Positions 1 through 9,275 of a stretch of DNA of 64,000 bases are shown here, in pieces. The position numbers and the translations under genes were made by a program. Where the stretch lies: positions 1-64,000 of the forward strand of contig NZ_FOET01000013.1 of NCBI RefSeq assembly GCF_900110735.1. The letters are read 5' to 3'. Origin of the DNA: Streptomyces radiopugnans (GTDB taxonomy: Bacteria > Actinomycetota > Actinomycetes > Streptomycetales > Streptomycetaceae). Under the pieces are notes generated by a model. The model had not been told where the DNA came from. It did not search any database and saw only the letters and a list, made by a program, of their open reading frames with translations. Each line of letters starts with the position of its first letter. Position 1 is the first letter of the stretch.

Positions 1-527
<527 letters not shown>

Positions 528-531
<4 letters not shown>

Positions 532-779
532 ACCGTCAGCCACACGGTGGTCCACAGTCCGCTGAACACCAGGTCGTGCAGCAGGTAGTCGCCGACGGTG
601 GGCCAGTCGAGGTTGGGGTTCTTCGCCAGCGACCACAGGGTGCCGCCGCCCGCGGTGAGCGCGGCGGCGGCGGCCGCCCAGCGGCCCCAGTGGCGTACGG
701 GCACGGTCCGCAGCTCCTGGACGCCCCGCTGCGCCGGCGGGTCGTGGTGGTGGGCGGTGACCGCGGTGGAGGAGGCCAT
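528..779 (-). pseudogene. Polar amino-acid ABC transporter permease, N-terminal fragment only
   Basis: The ATG at 779-777 follows the stop of the binding-protein gene by 1 nt, so the two were translated together. About 84 residues look genuine: a cytoplasmic start, a first membrane segment (WGRWAAAAAALTAGGGTLW) and the typical opening of a HisM/GlnP-type permease (LVFSGLWTTVWLTVA). At about 528-533 the sequence switches to ATPase DNA in a different frame, and the hybrid frame ends at 362-360. The core transmembrane helices and the EAA loop of the family are missing, so transport by this gene product is not expected. Confidence 0.8.
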
Positions 780-780
780 G

Positions 781-1716
781 TCAGTCCACCGCCGCGTTCT
801 TGGTGGCCTTCTCCACACCGATGGAGCGGACGCCGTACTTGTCGAGGATCTTCCCGTAGGTGCCGTCGTCGATGAGCTGCTGGAGGGCGGCCTGGATGGC
901 GTCGGTCAGTTCCGGCAGCCTCTTGCTGACGGCGATGCCGTTGGGCGAGGCGTTGTAACCGCCCTTCGCCTCGGGGTCGTCGACCAGGTCGAAGGTGGAG
1001 CCGTCGCCGGCGGTCTTGGCGATGTATCCGGCGGCGGGCTTGGTGATGACGGCGGCGTCGGCCTTGCCGCTGCTGAGCGCGAGCTGGGTGTCGGAGTCCT
1101 TGGGGTAGGTCTGGAGGTCGATCTTCCCCTTGCCGGCCTTCGCGCACTTCGGTCCGAGTTCCCCGACGAAGTCGGCCTGGTTGGTGGCGGCCTGGGCGGC
1201 GACCCGCAGCCCGCACAGGTCCAGTGCGGTGCGGATCTTCTCCGGGTTGCCCTCGCGCACGAGGATGCCGGTGCCGGAGACGGAGTAGTCGACGAAGTCG
1301 AGCACCTTCTGGCGCTGCTTGTTGTCGGTCATGGCGGAGATGGCCACGTCGTACTTGCCCGCCTGGATCGCCGGGACGATGCCGTCGAACTTCTGGGGCG
1401 TGAAGGCGAACTCGACGCCGAGCCTGGCGCCGAGCGCCTGGCCCAGGTCGTAGTCGAGGCCGGTGATCCGCGTGCCGCCCTCCTTCTCGAACATCTCGAA
1501 GGGCGGATAGGGCACGTCGGAGGCGACGCGGACCTTCCCCGCCTTCCTGATCTGCTCGGGGAGTCTGTCGTGCAGCTCCGGGTCGGTCTCGACGGTGACG
1601 CCCGCGACCTTCGCCGACCGGGTGCCTTCCGCGGTCGCCGGTTCGGCGTCACCGCCGCAGGCGGTCAGCGATGCCCCGCACAGCACGGCGGCGCCGAGCG
1701 CCAGTGATCTACGCAT
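781..1716 (-). CDS. Polar amino-acid ABC transporter substrate-binding lipoprotein
   Basis: 311 aa, SBP family 3 (the PBPb type that binds glutamine, glutamate, cystine or basic amino acids). An N-terminal signal with lipobox LTAC predicts a lipoprotein anchored outside the membrane at Cys20. The family opening is present (KVRVASDVPYPPFEMFE), followed by the middle motif GLDYDLGQALGARLGVEF and FDGIVPAIQAGKYDVAISAM. The gene is first in a minus-strand unit SBP-permease-ATPase, but the other two genes are damaged (see 528-779 and 1-531). The binding protein itself looks intact; without its partners it may be an orphan. The exact amino acid cannot be told from sequence alone. Confidence 0.9.
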   Translation of the reverse strand: MRRSLALGAAVLCGASLTACGGDAEPATAEGTRSAKVAGVTVETDPELHDRLPEQIRKAGKVRVASDVPYPPFEMFEKEGGTRITGLDYDLGQALGARLGVEFAFTPQKFDGIVPAIQAGKYDVAISAMTDNKQRQKVLDFVDYSVSGTGILVREGNPEKIRTALDLCGLRVAAQAATNQADFVGELGPKCAKAGKGKIDLQTYPKDSDTQLALSSGKADAAVITKPAAGYIAKTAGDGSTFDLVDDPEAKGGYNASPNGIAVSKRLPELTDAIQAALQQLIDDGTYGKILDKYGVRSIGVEKATKNAAVD

Positions 1717-1854
1717 GGATGGTCCCCTCGGCGCCCTCGAATGAGGTAACAGATGTTACACAGACTTCGATTCGATGAATAAAAGTAATATCCATAACGA
1801 ATCTGTGAAGCCGGGTTCCCCAGGCGGCCGCCGGACGTGGTCGAATGAGGTGTC

Positions 1855-3855
1855 ATGGCCACCTCGTCCCCTCCGCCCCCTCCCCCCGCGCCGGGGCCGG
1901 CCGTCCCTCCGCAGGGCGGGCGCCGGAGCGAACCGGCCGGCCTGGCCGGCCACATGGTCGTGTGTGGCGACAACTCCCTGTCCCAGCGGCTGGTGCGCGA
2001 ACTCGCCTCCGTCTACGGCCAGAAGGTCACCGTCGTCCTGCCCTCGCTGCGCGGCGGCGACCAGGGCCCGCAGATCGCCGCGCTGGTCGGCGACCGGTGC
2101 CTGGACGTACGGGCGGTGGAGGCGCAGGCGCCCGACGACGAGGCACTGCGGGAGGCGGGCATCGAGCACGCCGCCGCGCTGGCGCTGACCTCCGGCGACG
2201 ACCAGCTCAACATCCACACCGCGCTGCGGGCCCGCCGCATCAACCCCGAACTGCGCCTGGTCATCCGGATGTTCAACCGGACCCTGGGCAGCTATCTGGA
2301 GGACCTGCTCGACCGGACCATCGCCGCCCGCGTCCCCGGCCTGGACCAGAGGGCCGTGGACGCCTCCACCACCGTCCTGTCCGACGCGGACACCGCCGCC
2401 CCCTCCATGGTGGCGGCGGCCGTGGTCGGCACCAGCAAGGTGATCCACGCCGGCGGGCTGCTGCTGCGGGCCAAGGAGCGCACCGTGGGCACCGCCGACC
2501 GCCGCGACCCGCTGTGCACCCTGGCCCTGCTGCCCGACTCCCCGGACTCCGACGAGGGCGACGTCTACACCGACCCCGAGGACCACGACGGCCCCGTACT
2601 GCTGCCCGACCCGCGCGAGCTGGAAGGGCTGCCGGACGAGCGCGGCACCGTCGTCCTGGAGGCGATCACCCGCCGCCCCGACCGGGCCGGCACCCCCGCT
2701 CCCCGCGTACCGCGGTTACCGGTGGGCAGCTTCTTCTCCCGGAAGCTGCGGGCCGCCCTGCTCGGGCTCACCGCGGTGGTCGTGCTGCTCGCCGCCGCCA
2801 ACTGGTACGTCACCCGCGAGACGCCGCTGCACGCCGCCTACATCACCCTGCTCAACGTCATGTCCATCAACGAGCCCGAACTGGAGGGCAGCACCGGGGA
2901 GCAGGTCCTGCAACTGCTGGGCGGGCTGGCGGGCACCGCGCTGCTGCCGCTGATGGTCGCCGTCGTGCTGGAGAGCTACGGCACCTTCCGCCGGGCGGCC
3001 ACCCTGCCGCCACCGCCGCACGGCATCGAGAAGCACGTCGTCCTGCTGGGCCTGGGCAAGGTCGGCACCCGTGTGCTGGACCAGCTGCTGGAGCTGGGCA
3101 TCCCCGTGGTGTGCATCGAGCGCGACGACGAGGCCCGCGGCATCGCCACCGCCCGCGCGCGCCGGGTGCCGACCCTGGTCGCCGACGTCACCGAGGGCGG
3201 AGTGCTGGAGGAGGCGGGGATAGCGCGCAGCCGCGCCCTGCTGGCACTGACCAGCGACAGCGGCACCAACCTGGAGGCCACGCTCTACGCCCGCCAGGTC
3301 AACCCCGGCCTGCGGGTGGTGATGCGCCTGTTCGACGACGAGTTCGCCGCCACCGTCTACCGCACGCTGCGCGACACCTATCCCGGCGCGCAGACCCGCA
3401 GCCGCAGCGTCTCCGCGCTGGCGGCCCCGGCCTTCGCCGGGGCCATGATGGGCCGCCAGGTGCTGGGGGCCATCCCCGTCGGCCGCCGGGTGCTGGTCTT
3501 CGCCGCGGTGTCGGTGACGGGCAACCGGCTGCTGGAGGGCCGCACCGTCGGCGAGGCGTCCCGCCCCGGCTCCTGGCGGATCCTGGCCCTGGACACCGCC
3601 CCGCCCGACCGCCGCCGCGCCGATCTGGGCTCCCTCACCTCCGGCGCCCGCACCTACACCCTCACCGGCGACCTCGCCTGGCGGCTGCACGACGGCTACC
3701 TGATGACGGCGGGCGACCGCGTGGTGGTGGCCGCCACCCGCGAGGGCCTGGGCGTCCTGCTCTCCGGCGAGGATCCGCGCGGGGCGGGCGCGAGTGGGGC
3801 GGATGCGGGCGGCGCGGGCGGCGCCGGGGCGGACAGCCCGGCCCCGGCGCCGTGA
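1855..3855 (+). CDS. CASTOR/POLLUX-like ion channel: two NAD-binding RCK (TrkA-N) domains around two membrane segments
   Basis: 666 aa. After a Pro-rich start, a first TrkA-N/RCK-like domain begins near residue 33 (HMVVCGDNSLSQRLVREL). Two hydrophobic helices follow near residues 298-319 and 354-375, joined by a loop of about 35 residues. A second RCK domain begins near 393 with a clean Rossmann motif (VVLLGLGKVGTRVL, GLGKVG at about 399-404) and an acidic end of beta-2 (CIERDDEA). The order RCK-TM-TM-RCK resembles the CASTOR/POLLUX family of ligand-gated cation (K+) channels more than soluble TrkA. The ATG at 1855 has GAGGTG close upstream. Likely role: NAD(H)-controlled potassium or cation flux; the selectivity filter is not obvious, so ion specificity is an inference. 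Confidence 0.75.
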   Translation: MATSSPPPPPPAPGPAVPPQGGRRSEPAGLAGHMVVCGDNSLSQRLVRELASVYGQKVTVVLPSLRGGDQGPQIAALVGDRCLDVRAVEAQAPDDEALREAGIEHAAALALTSGDDQLNIHTALRARRINPELRLVIRMFNRTLGSYLEDLLDRTIAARVPGLDQRAVDASTTVLSDADTAAPSMVAAAVVGTSKVIHAGGLLLRAKERTVGTADRRDPLCTLALLPDSPDSDEGDVYTDPEDHDGPVLLPDPRELEGLPDERGTVVLEAITRRPDRAGTPAPRVPRLPVGSFFSRKLRAALLGLTAVVVLLAAANWYVTRETPLHAAYITLLNVMSINEPELEGSTGEQVLQLLGGLAGTALLPLMVAVVLESYGTFRRAATLPPPPHGIEKHVVLLGLGKVGTRVLDQLLELGIPVVCIERDDEARGIATARARRVPTLVADVTEGGVLEEAGIARSRALLALTSDSGTNLEATLYARQVNPGLRVVMRLFDDEFAATVYRTLRDTYPGAQTRSRSVSALAAPAFAGAMMGRQVLGAIPVGRRVLVFAAVSVTGNRLLEGRTVGEASRPGSWRILALDTAPPDRRRADLGSLTSGARTYTLTGDLAWRLHDGYLMTAGDRVVVAATREGLGVLLSGEDPRGAGASGADAGGAGGAGADSPAPAP

Positions 3856-3883
3856 ACCGCGCCGCCGTCCGCCCCGGCGCGCG

Positions 3884-4729
3884 CTACACGGGACTGCGCT
3901 CCGGTTCCGTCCCGCCCGCCACCGCCCGGTCCGGTGCCGGAAGGGTGACGCGGATCTTGGACTGGCCGTGCGGGAGCCGCTCCCAGTCGTCCATGAGACG
4001 CGCCGTCAGGCCGTGGCTGGCGGCGAGGTCGGTCAGCGTCTCGGTGCGGTAGTAGAAGTCCTCGCGCAGCACGTGGTGCTCGCGGCCCTCGGTGCGGTCG
4101 AAGGTGAAGTCGAAGAAGCCGCCCGGGGCGAGGATCCGTCCCACGTTCTCCAGGCACTGGTCGATGACGTCCAGCGGGGAGTGGGAGAAGACGCTGTGGG
4201 CGTGGACGACCGTGAAGTGCCCCTCGGGCAGGAAGTCGAAGGTCAGGTCGTCGGCGATCGCCAGGTGGGGCAGCTTGTCCTGGAGCCCGTAGCGCACGAC
4301 GGTCCGCTTGGCCTCGATCAGGATGTGGGGCGATATGTCGATCCCGTAGTAGTGGCCGGGCCGGAGATGGTCGATGAACAGCCGGCCGGCCCGCAGGTTG
4401 CCGCAGCCGATCTCCAGCATCCGGTCGTCCGGCTTCAGCCCGTGTTCCAGCAGGTAGTCGAACTGCATCCGCCCGATGGCCAGCCAGCGCTCGTACGACG
4501 GCCTGCCGCCGACCGCCGCCTCCGGGCTGCGGGCGGCGTCGGAGGCCATCACGGCCCGGTAGTACCCGATGTGGTCGTCGCGGTACTTCGCCCGCAGCCA
4601 GGCGTCCCGGGCGGCCCGGCGCAGATGGGCGGGGACGCGTTCGGGATGGCCGATCGCGTAGCGCACCTTGTGGGCGAGGGTGGCGCGGTTCCGGGAGAGC
4701 CTGGAGTCGAATGGGGTCTTGGTTCCCAT
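3884..4729 (-). CDS. Class I SAM-dependent methyltransferase
   Basis: 281 aa. Start ATG at 4729 chosen because GGAGGT lies 5 nt upstream; an upstream in-frame extension lacks a ribosome site. Motif I of the Rossmann fold is clear (MLEIGCGNLRAGRLFIDHL), followed by the acidic motif (YYGIDIS), motif II (FTVVHAHSVFSHSPLDV) and motif III (ILAPGGFFDFTFDRTEG). About 90 residues precede motif I. The substrate cannot be inferred. The gene converges on the channel gene (28 bp apart) and diverges from the NmrA-like gene. Confidence 0.85.
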   Translation of the reverse strand: MGTKTPFDSRLSRNRATLAHKVRYAIGHPERVPAHLRRAARDAWLRAKYRDDHIGYYRAVMASDAARSPEAAVGGRPSYERWLAIGRMQFDYLLEHGLKPDDRMLEIGCGNLRAGRLFIDHLRPGHYYGIDISPHILIEAKRTVVRYGLQDKLPHLAIADDLTFDFLPEGHFTVVHAHSVFSHSPLDVIDQCLENVGRILAPGGFFDFTFDRTEGREHHVLREDFYYRTETLTDLAASHGLTARLMDDWERLPHGQSKIRVTLPAPDRAVAGGTEPERSPV

Positions 4730-4931
4730 GGAGACCTCCGCGTCGCTCGGGGTCGGGCCGGTGGCGTCAGTATGGGCGCGGCGCCCTCGCCGCACCCTCC
4801 GGCTGATCCGATCGGGTGCCCGCCGGGCGCCCCGGGTAAGCCCCCGCCCGGCGGGCCGGGGAAGGCATGGAGGCCGGGGAGGCGTGGTACCCGCCCGCTC
4901 CAGGCCCTCTCCCCCGGCAAGGAAGCACACC

Positions 4932-5807
4932 ATGATCGTCGTCACCGGAGCCGCCGGACAGCTCGGCCGTCTCACCGTCGAGGCCCTCCTGGAGCGCGGC
5001 GTGCCCGCGTCCCGGGTCGTCGCAGCCGTGCGCTCGCCGGAGAAGGCCGCCGACCTCGCCCGGCGGGGCGTACGGGTGCGGGAGGCCGACTACGACCGGC
5101 CCGGCACCCTGGCCGCCGCGTTCGAGGACGCCCGGCGGGTGCTGCTGGTCTCCGGCAGCGAGGTCGGCCGCCGCGTCCCGCAGCACCGGACCGTCATCGA
5201 CGCCGCCGGGGAGGCCGGGGCGGAGCTGCTGGCCTACACCAGCGTCCTGCACGCCGACACCACCACCGTCCCCGTGGCGCCCGAGCACCGCGACACCGAG
5301 GAGTACCTGCGCGACTCCGGCCTGCCCCACTGCCTGCTGCGCAACGGCTGGTACACGGAGAACTACGAGCAGGCCGCCCGCCAGGGCCTGAGGACCGGGG
5401 TGATCGCCGGGGCCGCCGGAGACGGCCGGATCGCGTCCGCCTCCCGCGCCGACTACGCGGCGGCGGCCGCCGCCGTCCTGGCCGACGAGGGAACCGACGG
5501 CCACGGGGCCCACACGAACGCCGTGTACGAGCTGTCCGGCGACACTGCCTGGACCATGGCCGAATTCGCCGCCGTCCTCACCGACCTGACCGGCACCGAG
5601 GTCGTCTACCGCGACCTGTCGGCGGACGGATACGCCAAGGCGCTCACCGGCGCCGGGCTGCCCGAGGAGACGGCCCGGTTCCTCGCCGGGACCGACGCCG
5701 CCATCGCCGCGGGCCACCTCGGCGACACCCCCGGCGACCTCTCCCGCCTCATCGGCCGCCCCACCACCCCGCTGCGCGACACCCTCGCCGCGCTCCTCGG
5801 GACCTGA
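4932..5807 (+). CDS. NmrA-like / atypical SDR NAD(P)-dependent oxidoreductase
   Basis: 291 aa. Starts with the dinucleotide-binding motif MIVVTGAAGQLGRLTVEAL (GxxGxxG), then an Arg-containing beta-2 region (VVAAVRSPEKAADLA) suited to NADP(H). The Ser/Tyr region is atypical: LLAYTSVLHADTTT, LLRNGWYTENYE. This is the pattern of NmrA/QorB-like atypical SDR proteins (quinone oxidoreductase or redox sensors). ATG at 4932 has AAGGA about 8 nt upstream. It stands alone and ends at a strong hairpin (5814-5839). Whether it is an enzyme or a redox sensor is open. Confidence 0.85.
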   Translation: MIVVTGAAGQLGRLTVEALLERGVPASRVVAAVRSPEKAADLARRGVRVREADYDRPGTLAAAFEDARRVLLVSGSEVGRRVPQHRTVIDAAGEAGAELLAYTSVLHADTTTVPVAPEHRDTEEYLRDSGLPHCLLRNGWYTENYEQAARQGLRTGVIAGAAGDGRIASASRADYAAAAAAVLADEGTDGHGAHTNAVYELSGDTAWTMAEFAAVLTDLTGTEVVYRDLSADGYAKALTGAGLPEETARFLAGTDAAIAAGHLGDTPGDLSRLIGRPTTPLRDTLAALLGT

Positions 5808-5813
5808 CCCGTC

Positions 5814-5839
5814 GCCCGCCGCCCTGTCAGGCGGCGGGC
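5814..5839 (+). terminator. Hairpin terminator after the NmrA-like gene
   Basis: A perfect 10-bp stem (GCCCGCCGCC at 5814-5823 and its complement at 5830-5839) with a 6-nt loop, 6 nt after the stop codon. No U-run follows, as is usual in Streptomyces. The rest of the gap to 6147 (about 310 bp) shows no convincing gene or site. Confidence 0.7.
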
Positions 5840-6147
5840 ACCAGGGCGGACGGGTGCGGTGGTCCGCCCCGGAGCAGTTCGGACCGGACGGTCTCGCCGC
5901 CCGGTCCGACGGGCCCGCCCGAGGCCGGGAAGCCGCCCCGGCGGTCAGGCCGTCCCGGGCGGAACCGGACCGGCTCCCCGTTCCGCGGTCGTTCACGGAA
6001 CCGCCCTCCGCATGCGGTCCGGCTCCCGGAGAACCGTCACAGCCCGGCTCGGACATCTGCCCGAAGCCACCTGACGGCCGCGCCGCCCAGGACGGGACCG
6101 GGACGGCGGGTCACATCACGACAGGGCGGACGTCGCCTGATGCGGCA

Positions 6148-6999
6148 CTAGTTCACGTCCACGTAGTCACCGGAGGAGTTGCTGGCGCCGGTCGTGGTGT
6201 TGCCGCTGTAGCGCCAGCGCCAGGTGCCGTCCTGGGAGGCGGTCACCGTCGTCTTCAGGTAGCCGGTACTGCTGGCGGTCACCGACTTGACCGTGGTGTA
6301 GGTGCTGGAACCGGCGGGCCTGAACTGCAGCTTCACCAGTCGGCCGCCGTAGTTGTCGTAGCGGTGCAGACTCCAGTTGGCGCGCTGCACGGTGCCGGTG
6401 ACGGTGATGGGCTTGCCCTTGGCGACGGGCTCGGGGGAGGCGTTCATGTTCCGGATGCGCGAGGCGCGCTGGAGGCGGACCGTCGCGGAGAGCAGGTCGG
6501 TGTCGTAACCGCCGCCCTTCTTGATGGCCGTGCCGAGGGTCCTCCAGTCGGTGGCGTCACTGTTGACGAGCTTGTTGCCGTTGCCGCCCGGCATGTCGTC
6601 CGGGTCGATGATCATCGTCTCGTCGCAGTCGCGAAAGGTGTAGCCACCCGCGGAGGACTGACTGCAGCTCCACCGGATCGTGGAGTTCGCGAGCAGATAC
6701 TCGTTGGTCCCGTAGGTGCCCCGGTACGCCTCGACCCACCAGCTGTCGAGCGTGACGTTGCTCTTCACCGTGTACGTCAACGGGGCCTCGACCTCGGCGC
6801 TGATGCCGACGACGATGGGCTTGCCGTTGTTGAGCACGACGTTCGAGAACGAGATGTCGCTGTCGGCCGCGTGCGCGGCCGGCGCCGTGAGCCCCACGCC
6901 CACCAGCGCCGTGCTCCCGGCCACCGCTGCGGCGGCCGCGCGCCGCACGGCCGAGGTTCTGTGCCGTTGCGGAGCACCGGTCGATATCGAAGTGATCAA
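6148..6999 (-). CDS. Secreted protein of unknown function (two beta-rich domains)
   Basis: 283 aa with a TTG start at 6999 (preceded by a GGGGTGGGGA ribosome site); no ATG or GTG lies in a better place. A classical signal peptide ends near residue 45 (ALVGVGLTAPAAHA, then ADS). The mature protein looks all-beta. The N-terminal half (SDISFSNVVLNNGKPIVVGI) has two Cys near the WSCSQSS and FRDCDET segments, possibly a disulfide. The C-terminal half, from VAKGKPITVTGTVQRANW to the end (SGDYVDV), resembles a beta-sandwich repeat common in secreted Streptomyces proteins of unknown role. No catalytic motif was recognised. It converges on the NmrA-like gene. Confidence 0.7.
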   Translation of the reverse strand: MITSISTGAPQRHRTSAVRRAAAAAVAGSTALVGVGLTAPAAHAADSDISFSNVVLNNGKPIVVGISAEVEAPLTYTVKSNVTLDSWWVEAYRGTYGTNEYLLANSTIRWSCSQSSAGGYTFRDCDETMIIDPDDMPGGNGNKLVNSDATDWRTLGTAIKKGGGYDTDLLSATVRLQRASRIRNMNASPEPVAKGKPITVTGTVQRANWSLHRYDNYGGRLVKLQFRPAGSSTYTTVKSVTASSTGYLKTTVTASQDGTWRWRYSGNTTTGASNSSGDYVDVN

Positions 7000-7474
7000 T
7001 CCCCACCCCTGAGTCGAATGCCTGCGCGCGGGCCGACCGCCCGCTGCGGAAACTGTAGATCCCCCGGGGCGGCCCTCCCCTCGGCGCGGCCGCGGGAAGC
7101 GGCGGCCGCACTCGGCCCGGGAGGAGGGCCGAGTGCCGGACAGGAACGGTCGGCCGTCCACAGGCTGTCCGGGAACCGGCGGTGCGGGAGGGACAACCGG
7201 GGAGGGCCGAGGGCGGCGGCGACGGTGAGGAAGAGCGCGCTGGGCCGGTGCAGGGCCGTGTGCTCGTCCTTGTGTCCCTTCAGCCCGGTCCCGGGAAACC
7301 TGGACTCCCCTCCCCCGTGCCAGTGCGCCCGGCCGCGTCCTCACCACCGACCGCGCCGCCTTCCGCGCCCTCCTGCGGGGCGCGAAGGCCGGAACCTTCG
7401 GCCACCTACTCCCTTAGAGCCGCCCGGGCTAGGCTCCCGGGCGGGACACGCCACCGGTGAAGGGGGGCCGCTCC
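7000..7474. other. 475-bp gap between divergent genes, one inverted repeat
   Basis: No gene is convincing here. The only clear structure is a 9-bp inverted repeat, CCGCCCGGG at 7420-7428 and its complement at 7436-7444 (7-nt loop), 30 bp before the MOSC start. It could be an operator or a 5' leader hairpin. Promoters for the secreted gene (left) and the MOSC gene (right) must lie here but no clear -35/-10 pair was seen. Confidence 0.4.
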
Positions 7475-8023
7475 ATGAGCGGGACAGGGACCGTGGTCGC
7501 GGTCAGCAGCAGCAGTGAGCACTCCTTCGGCAAGCCGAACCGGGAGAGCGTCACGCTGCTGGCCGGGCTCGGGGTGGAGGGGGACGCACACGCCGGACGG
7601 ACGGTCAAGCACCGCTCCCGCGTCGCCAAGGACCCCACCCAGCCGAACCTCCGGCAGGTGCACCTCATCCACGAGGAGCTGTTCGCCGAGGTCGGCGAGG
7701 CGGGCTTCACCGTGAAGCCCGGCGAGCTGGGCGAGAACATCACCACCCGCGGCCTCGACCTGCTCGGCCTGCCCACCGGCACGCTGCTGCGCATCGGCGC
7801 CGAGGCCGTCGTCGAGGTCACCGGCCTGCGCAACCCGTGCCCCCAGATCGACGGCTTCCAGCGGGGCCTGCTCAAGCGGGTCGTCGGCCGCGACGAGGAC
7901 GGGAACGTGGTGCGCAGGGCCGGGATCATGGGCGTCGTGCGGGCGGGCGGCGTGGTCCGCCCCGGCGACGCGATCGGGGTCGAGCTGCCGGACGGCCCGC
8001 ACCGCCCGCTGGAGAAGGTCTGA
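7475..8023 (+). CDS. MOSC domain-containing protein
   Basis: 182 aa, start ATG 7475 with AAGGGGGG 7 nt upstream (an in-frame GTG at 7457 lies before that site). Small stand-alone MOSC domain, the beta-barrel fold shared with the C-terminus of molybdenum cofactor sulfurase. Visible are GLGVEGDAHAGRTVKH near the start (family GD.H), the VHLIHEELF segment, PGELGENITTRGLDL (GENI/T motif) and VTGLRNPCPQID, holding the conserved Cys expected to handle sulfur or bind the cofactor. In the YiiM/YuaD group such proteins reduce N-hydroxylated compounds or move sulfur to metal; the exact substrate is unknown here. It converges on mnmA (21 bp gap). Confidence 0.85.
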   Translation: MSGTGTVVAVSSSSEHSFGKPNRESVTLLAGLGVEGDAHAGRTVKHRSRVAKDPTQPNLRQVHLIHEELFAEVGEAGFTVKPGELGENITTRGLDLLGLPTGTLLRIGAEAVVEVTGLRNPCPQIDGFQRGLLKRVVGRDEDGNVVRRAGIMGVVRAGGVVRPGDAIGVELPDGPHRPLEKV

Positions 8024-8044
8024 CGCCCGTCCGGCAGCCCCGGG

Positions 8045-9202
8045 TTACCGGGTGACGGCCGCCGCGCCGCGGCGCTCGGTGGCGGCGATGGTGGCCGAGC
8101 CGACCACGCGGGTGCCGTCGTAGAGGACGATCGCCTGGCCCGGGGCGACGCCGCGCACCGGCTCGGTGAAGGCGACGCGCAGCTCGTCGCCGTCCGGACC
8201 GCCGACGAGCTCGGCGGTGACCGGCGTCTCGCCGCCGTGGGCGCGCAGCTGGGCGGTGTACGCGCCCGGCCCGGTGGGCGGGGTGCCGCACCAGCGGGGG
8301 CGGATCGCCCTGAGGGCGACCACGTCCAGCGCGGAGGCCGGGCCGACGGTGACGGTGTTGTCCACCGGGGAGATGTCCAGTACGTAGCGCGGCTTGCCGT
8401 CGGGGGCGGGGTGGCCGATGCGCAGGCCCTTGCGCTGGCCGACGGTGAAGCCGTACGCGCCGGAGTGGGTGCCGAGCTTGTTGCCGTCCTCGTCGAGGAT
8501 GTCGCCCTCGGCGGTGCCCAGGTGCTTCGCCAGGAAGCCCTGGGTGTCGCCGTCTGCGATGAAGCAGATGTCGTGGCTGTCGGGCTTCTTCGCCACCGCC
8601 AGGCCCCGGCGCTCGGCCTCGGCGCGGATCTCGTCCTTGGTGGTGGCGGTGTCGCCGAGGGGGAACATGGCGTGGGCGAGCTGCCGCTCGTCCAGCACGC
8701 CCAGCACATAGCTCTGGTCCTTGGCCATGTCGGTGGCGCGGTGCAGCTCGCGGGTGCCGTCCTCGCGGACGACGACGGTGGCGTAGTGGCCGGTGCACAC
8801 CGCGTCGAAGCCCAGTGCCAGGGCCTTGTCCAGCAGCGCGGCGAACTTGATCTTCTCGTTGCAGCGCAGGCAGGGGTTGGGGGTGCGGCCGGCCTCGTAC
8901 TCGGCGACGAAGTCCTCCACCACGTCCTGGCGGAAGCGCTCGGCCAGGTCCCACACGTAGAAGGGGATGCCGATGACGTCGGCGGCGCGGCGGGCGTCGC
9001 GGGAGTCCTCGATCGTGCAGCAGCCGCGGGCGCCGGTGCGGAAGGACTGCGGGTTCGCCGAGAGGGCGAGGTGGACGCCGGTGACGTCGTGGCCCGCCTC
9101 CACCGCGCGGGCGGCGGCGACGGCGGAGTCCACGCCGCCGGACATGGCGGCGAGGACGCGGAGGCGGGGGGCGGGGCTGGGCGCACCGGTCGTGTCAGTC
9201 AT
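8045..9202 (-). CDS. mnmA: tRNA-specific 2-thiouridylase MnmA
   Basis: 385 aa. Catalyses ATP-dependent 2-thiolation of the wobble uridine (U34) of tRNA for Lys, Glu and Gln, using sulfur passed from a cysteine desulfurase. The PP-loop motif AAMSGGVDSAVAAARA lies near residue 19. The nucleophile Cys is in TPNPCLRCNEKIKF and the second, persulfide-carrying Cys is in SHDICFIADGDTQGF. Start ATG at 9202 with GGAGG 8 nt upstream. The desulfurase gene (10066-11235) is just beyond on the same strand, with the amidase gene inserted on the opposite strand. This fits a sulfur-relay partnership for tRNA modification. Confidence 0.97.
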   Translation of the reverse strand: MTDTTGAPSPAPRLRVLAAMSGGVDSAVAAARAVEAGHDVTGVHLALSANPQSFRTGARGCCTIEDSRDARRAADVIGIPFYVWDLAERFRQDVVEDFVAEYEAGRTPNPCLRCNEKIKFAALLDKALALGFDAVCTGHYATVVVREDGTRELHRATDMAKDQSYVLGVLDERQLAHAMFPLGDTATTKDEIRAEAERRGLAVAKKPDSHDICFIADGDTQGFLAKHLGTAEGDILDEDGNKLGTHSGAYGFTVGQRKGLRIGHPAPDGKPRYVLDISPVDNTVTVGPASALDVVALRAIRPRWCGTPPTGPGAYTAQLRAHGGETPVTAELVGGPDGDELRVAFTEPVRGVAPGQAIVLYDGTRVVGSATIAATERRGAAAVTR

Positions 9203-9275
9203 AGCGCCCTCCAGGGTACGGGGCCGTGCGCGGCCCGGCGGAACCGTACGGGCGTTCCCGGGCGTTGTGCGGTCT

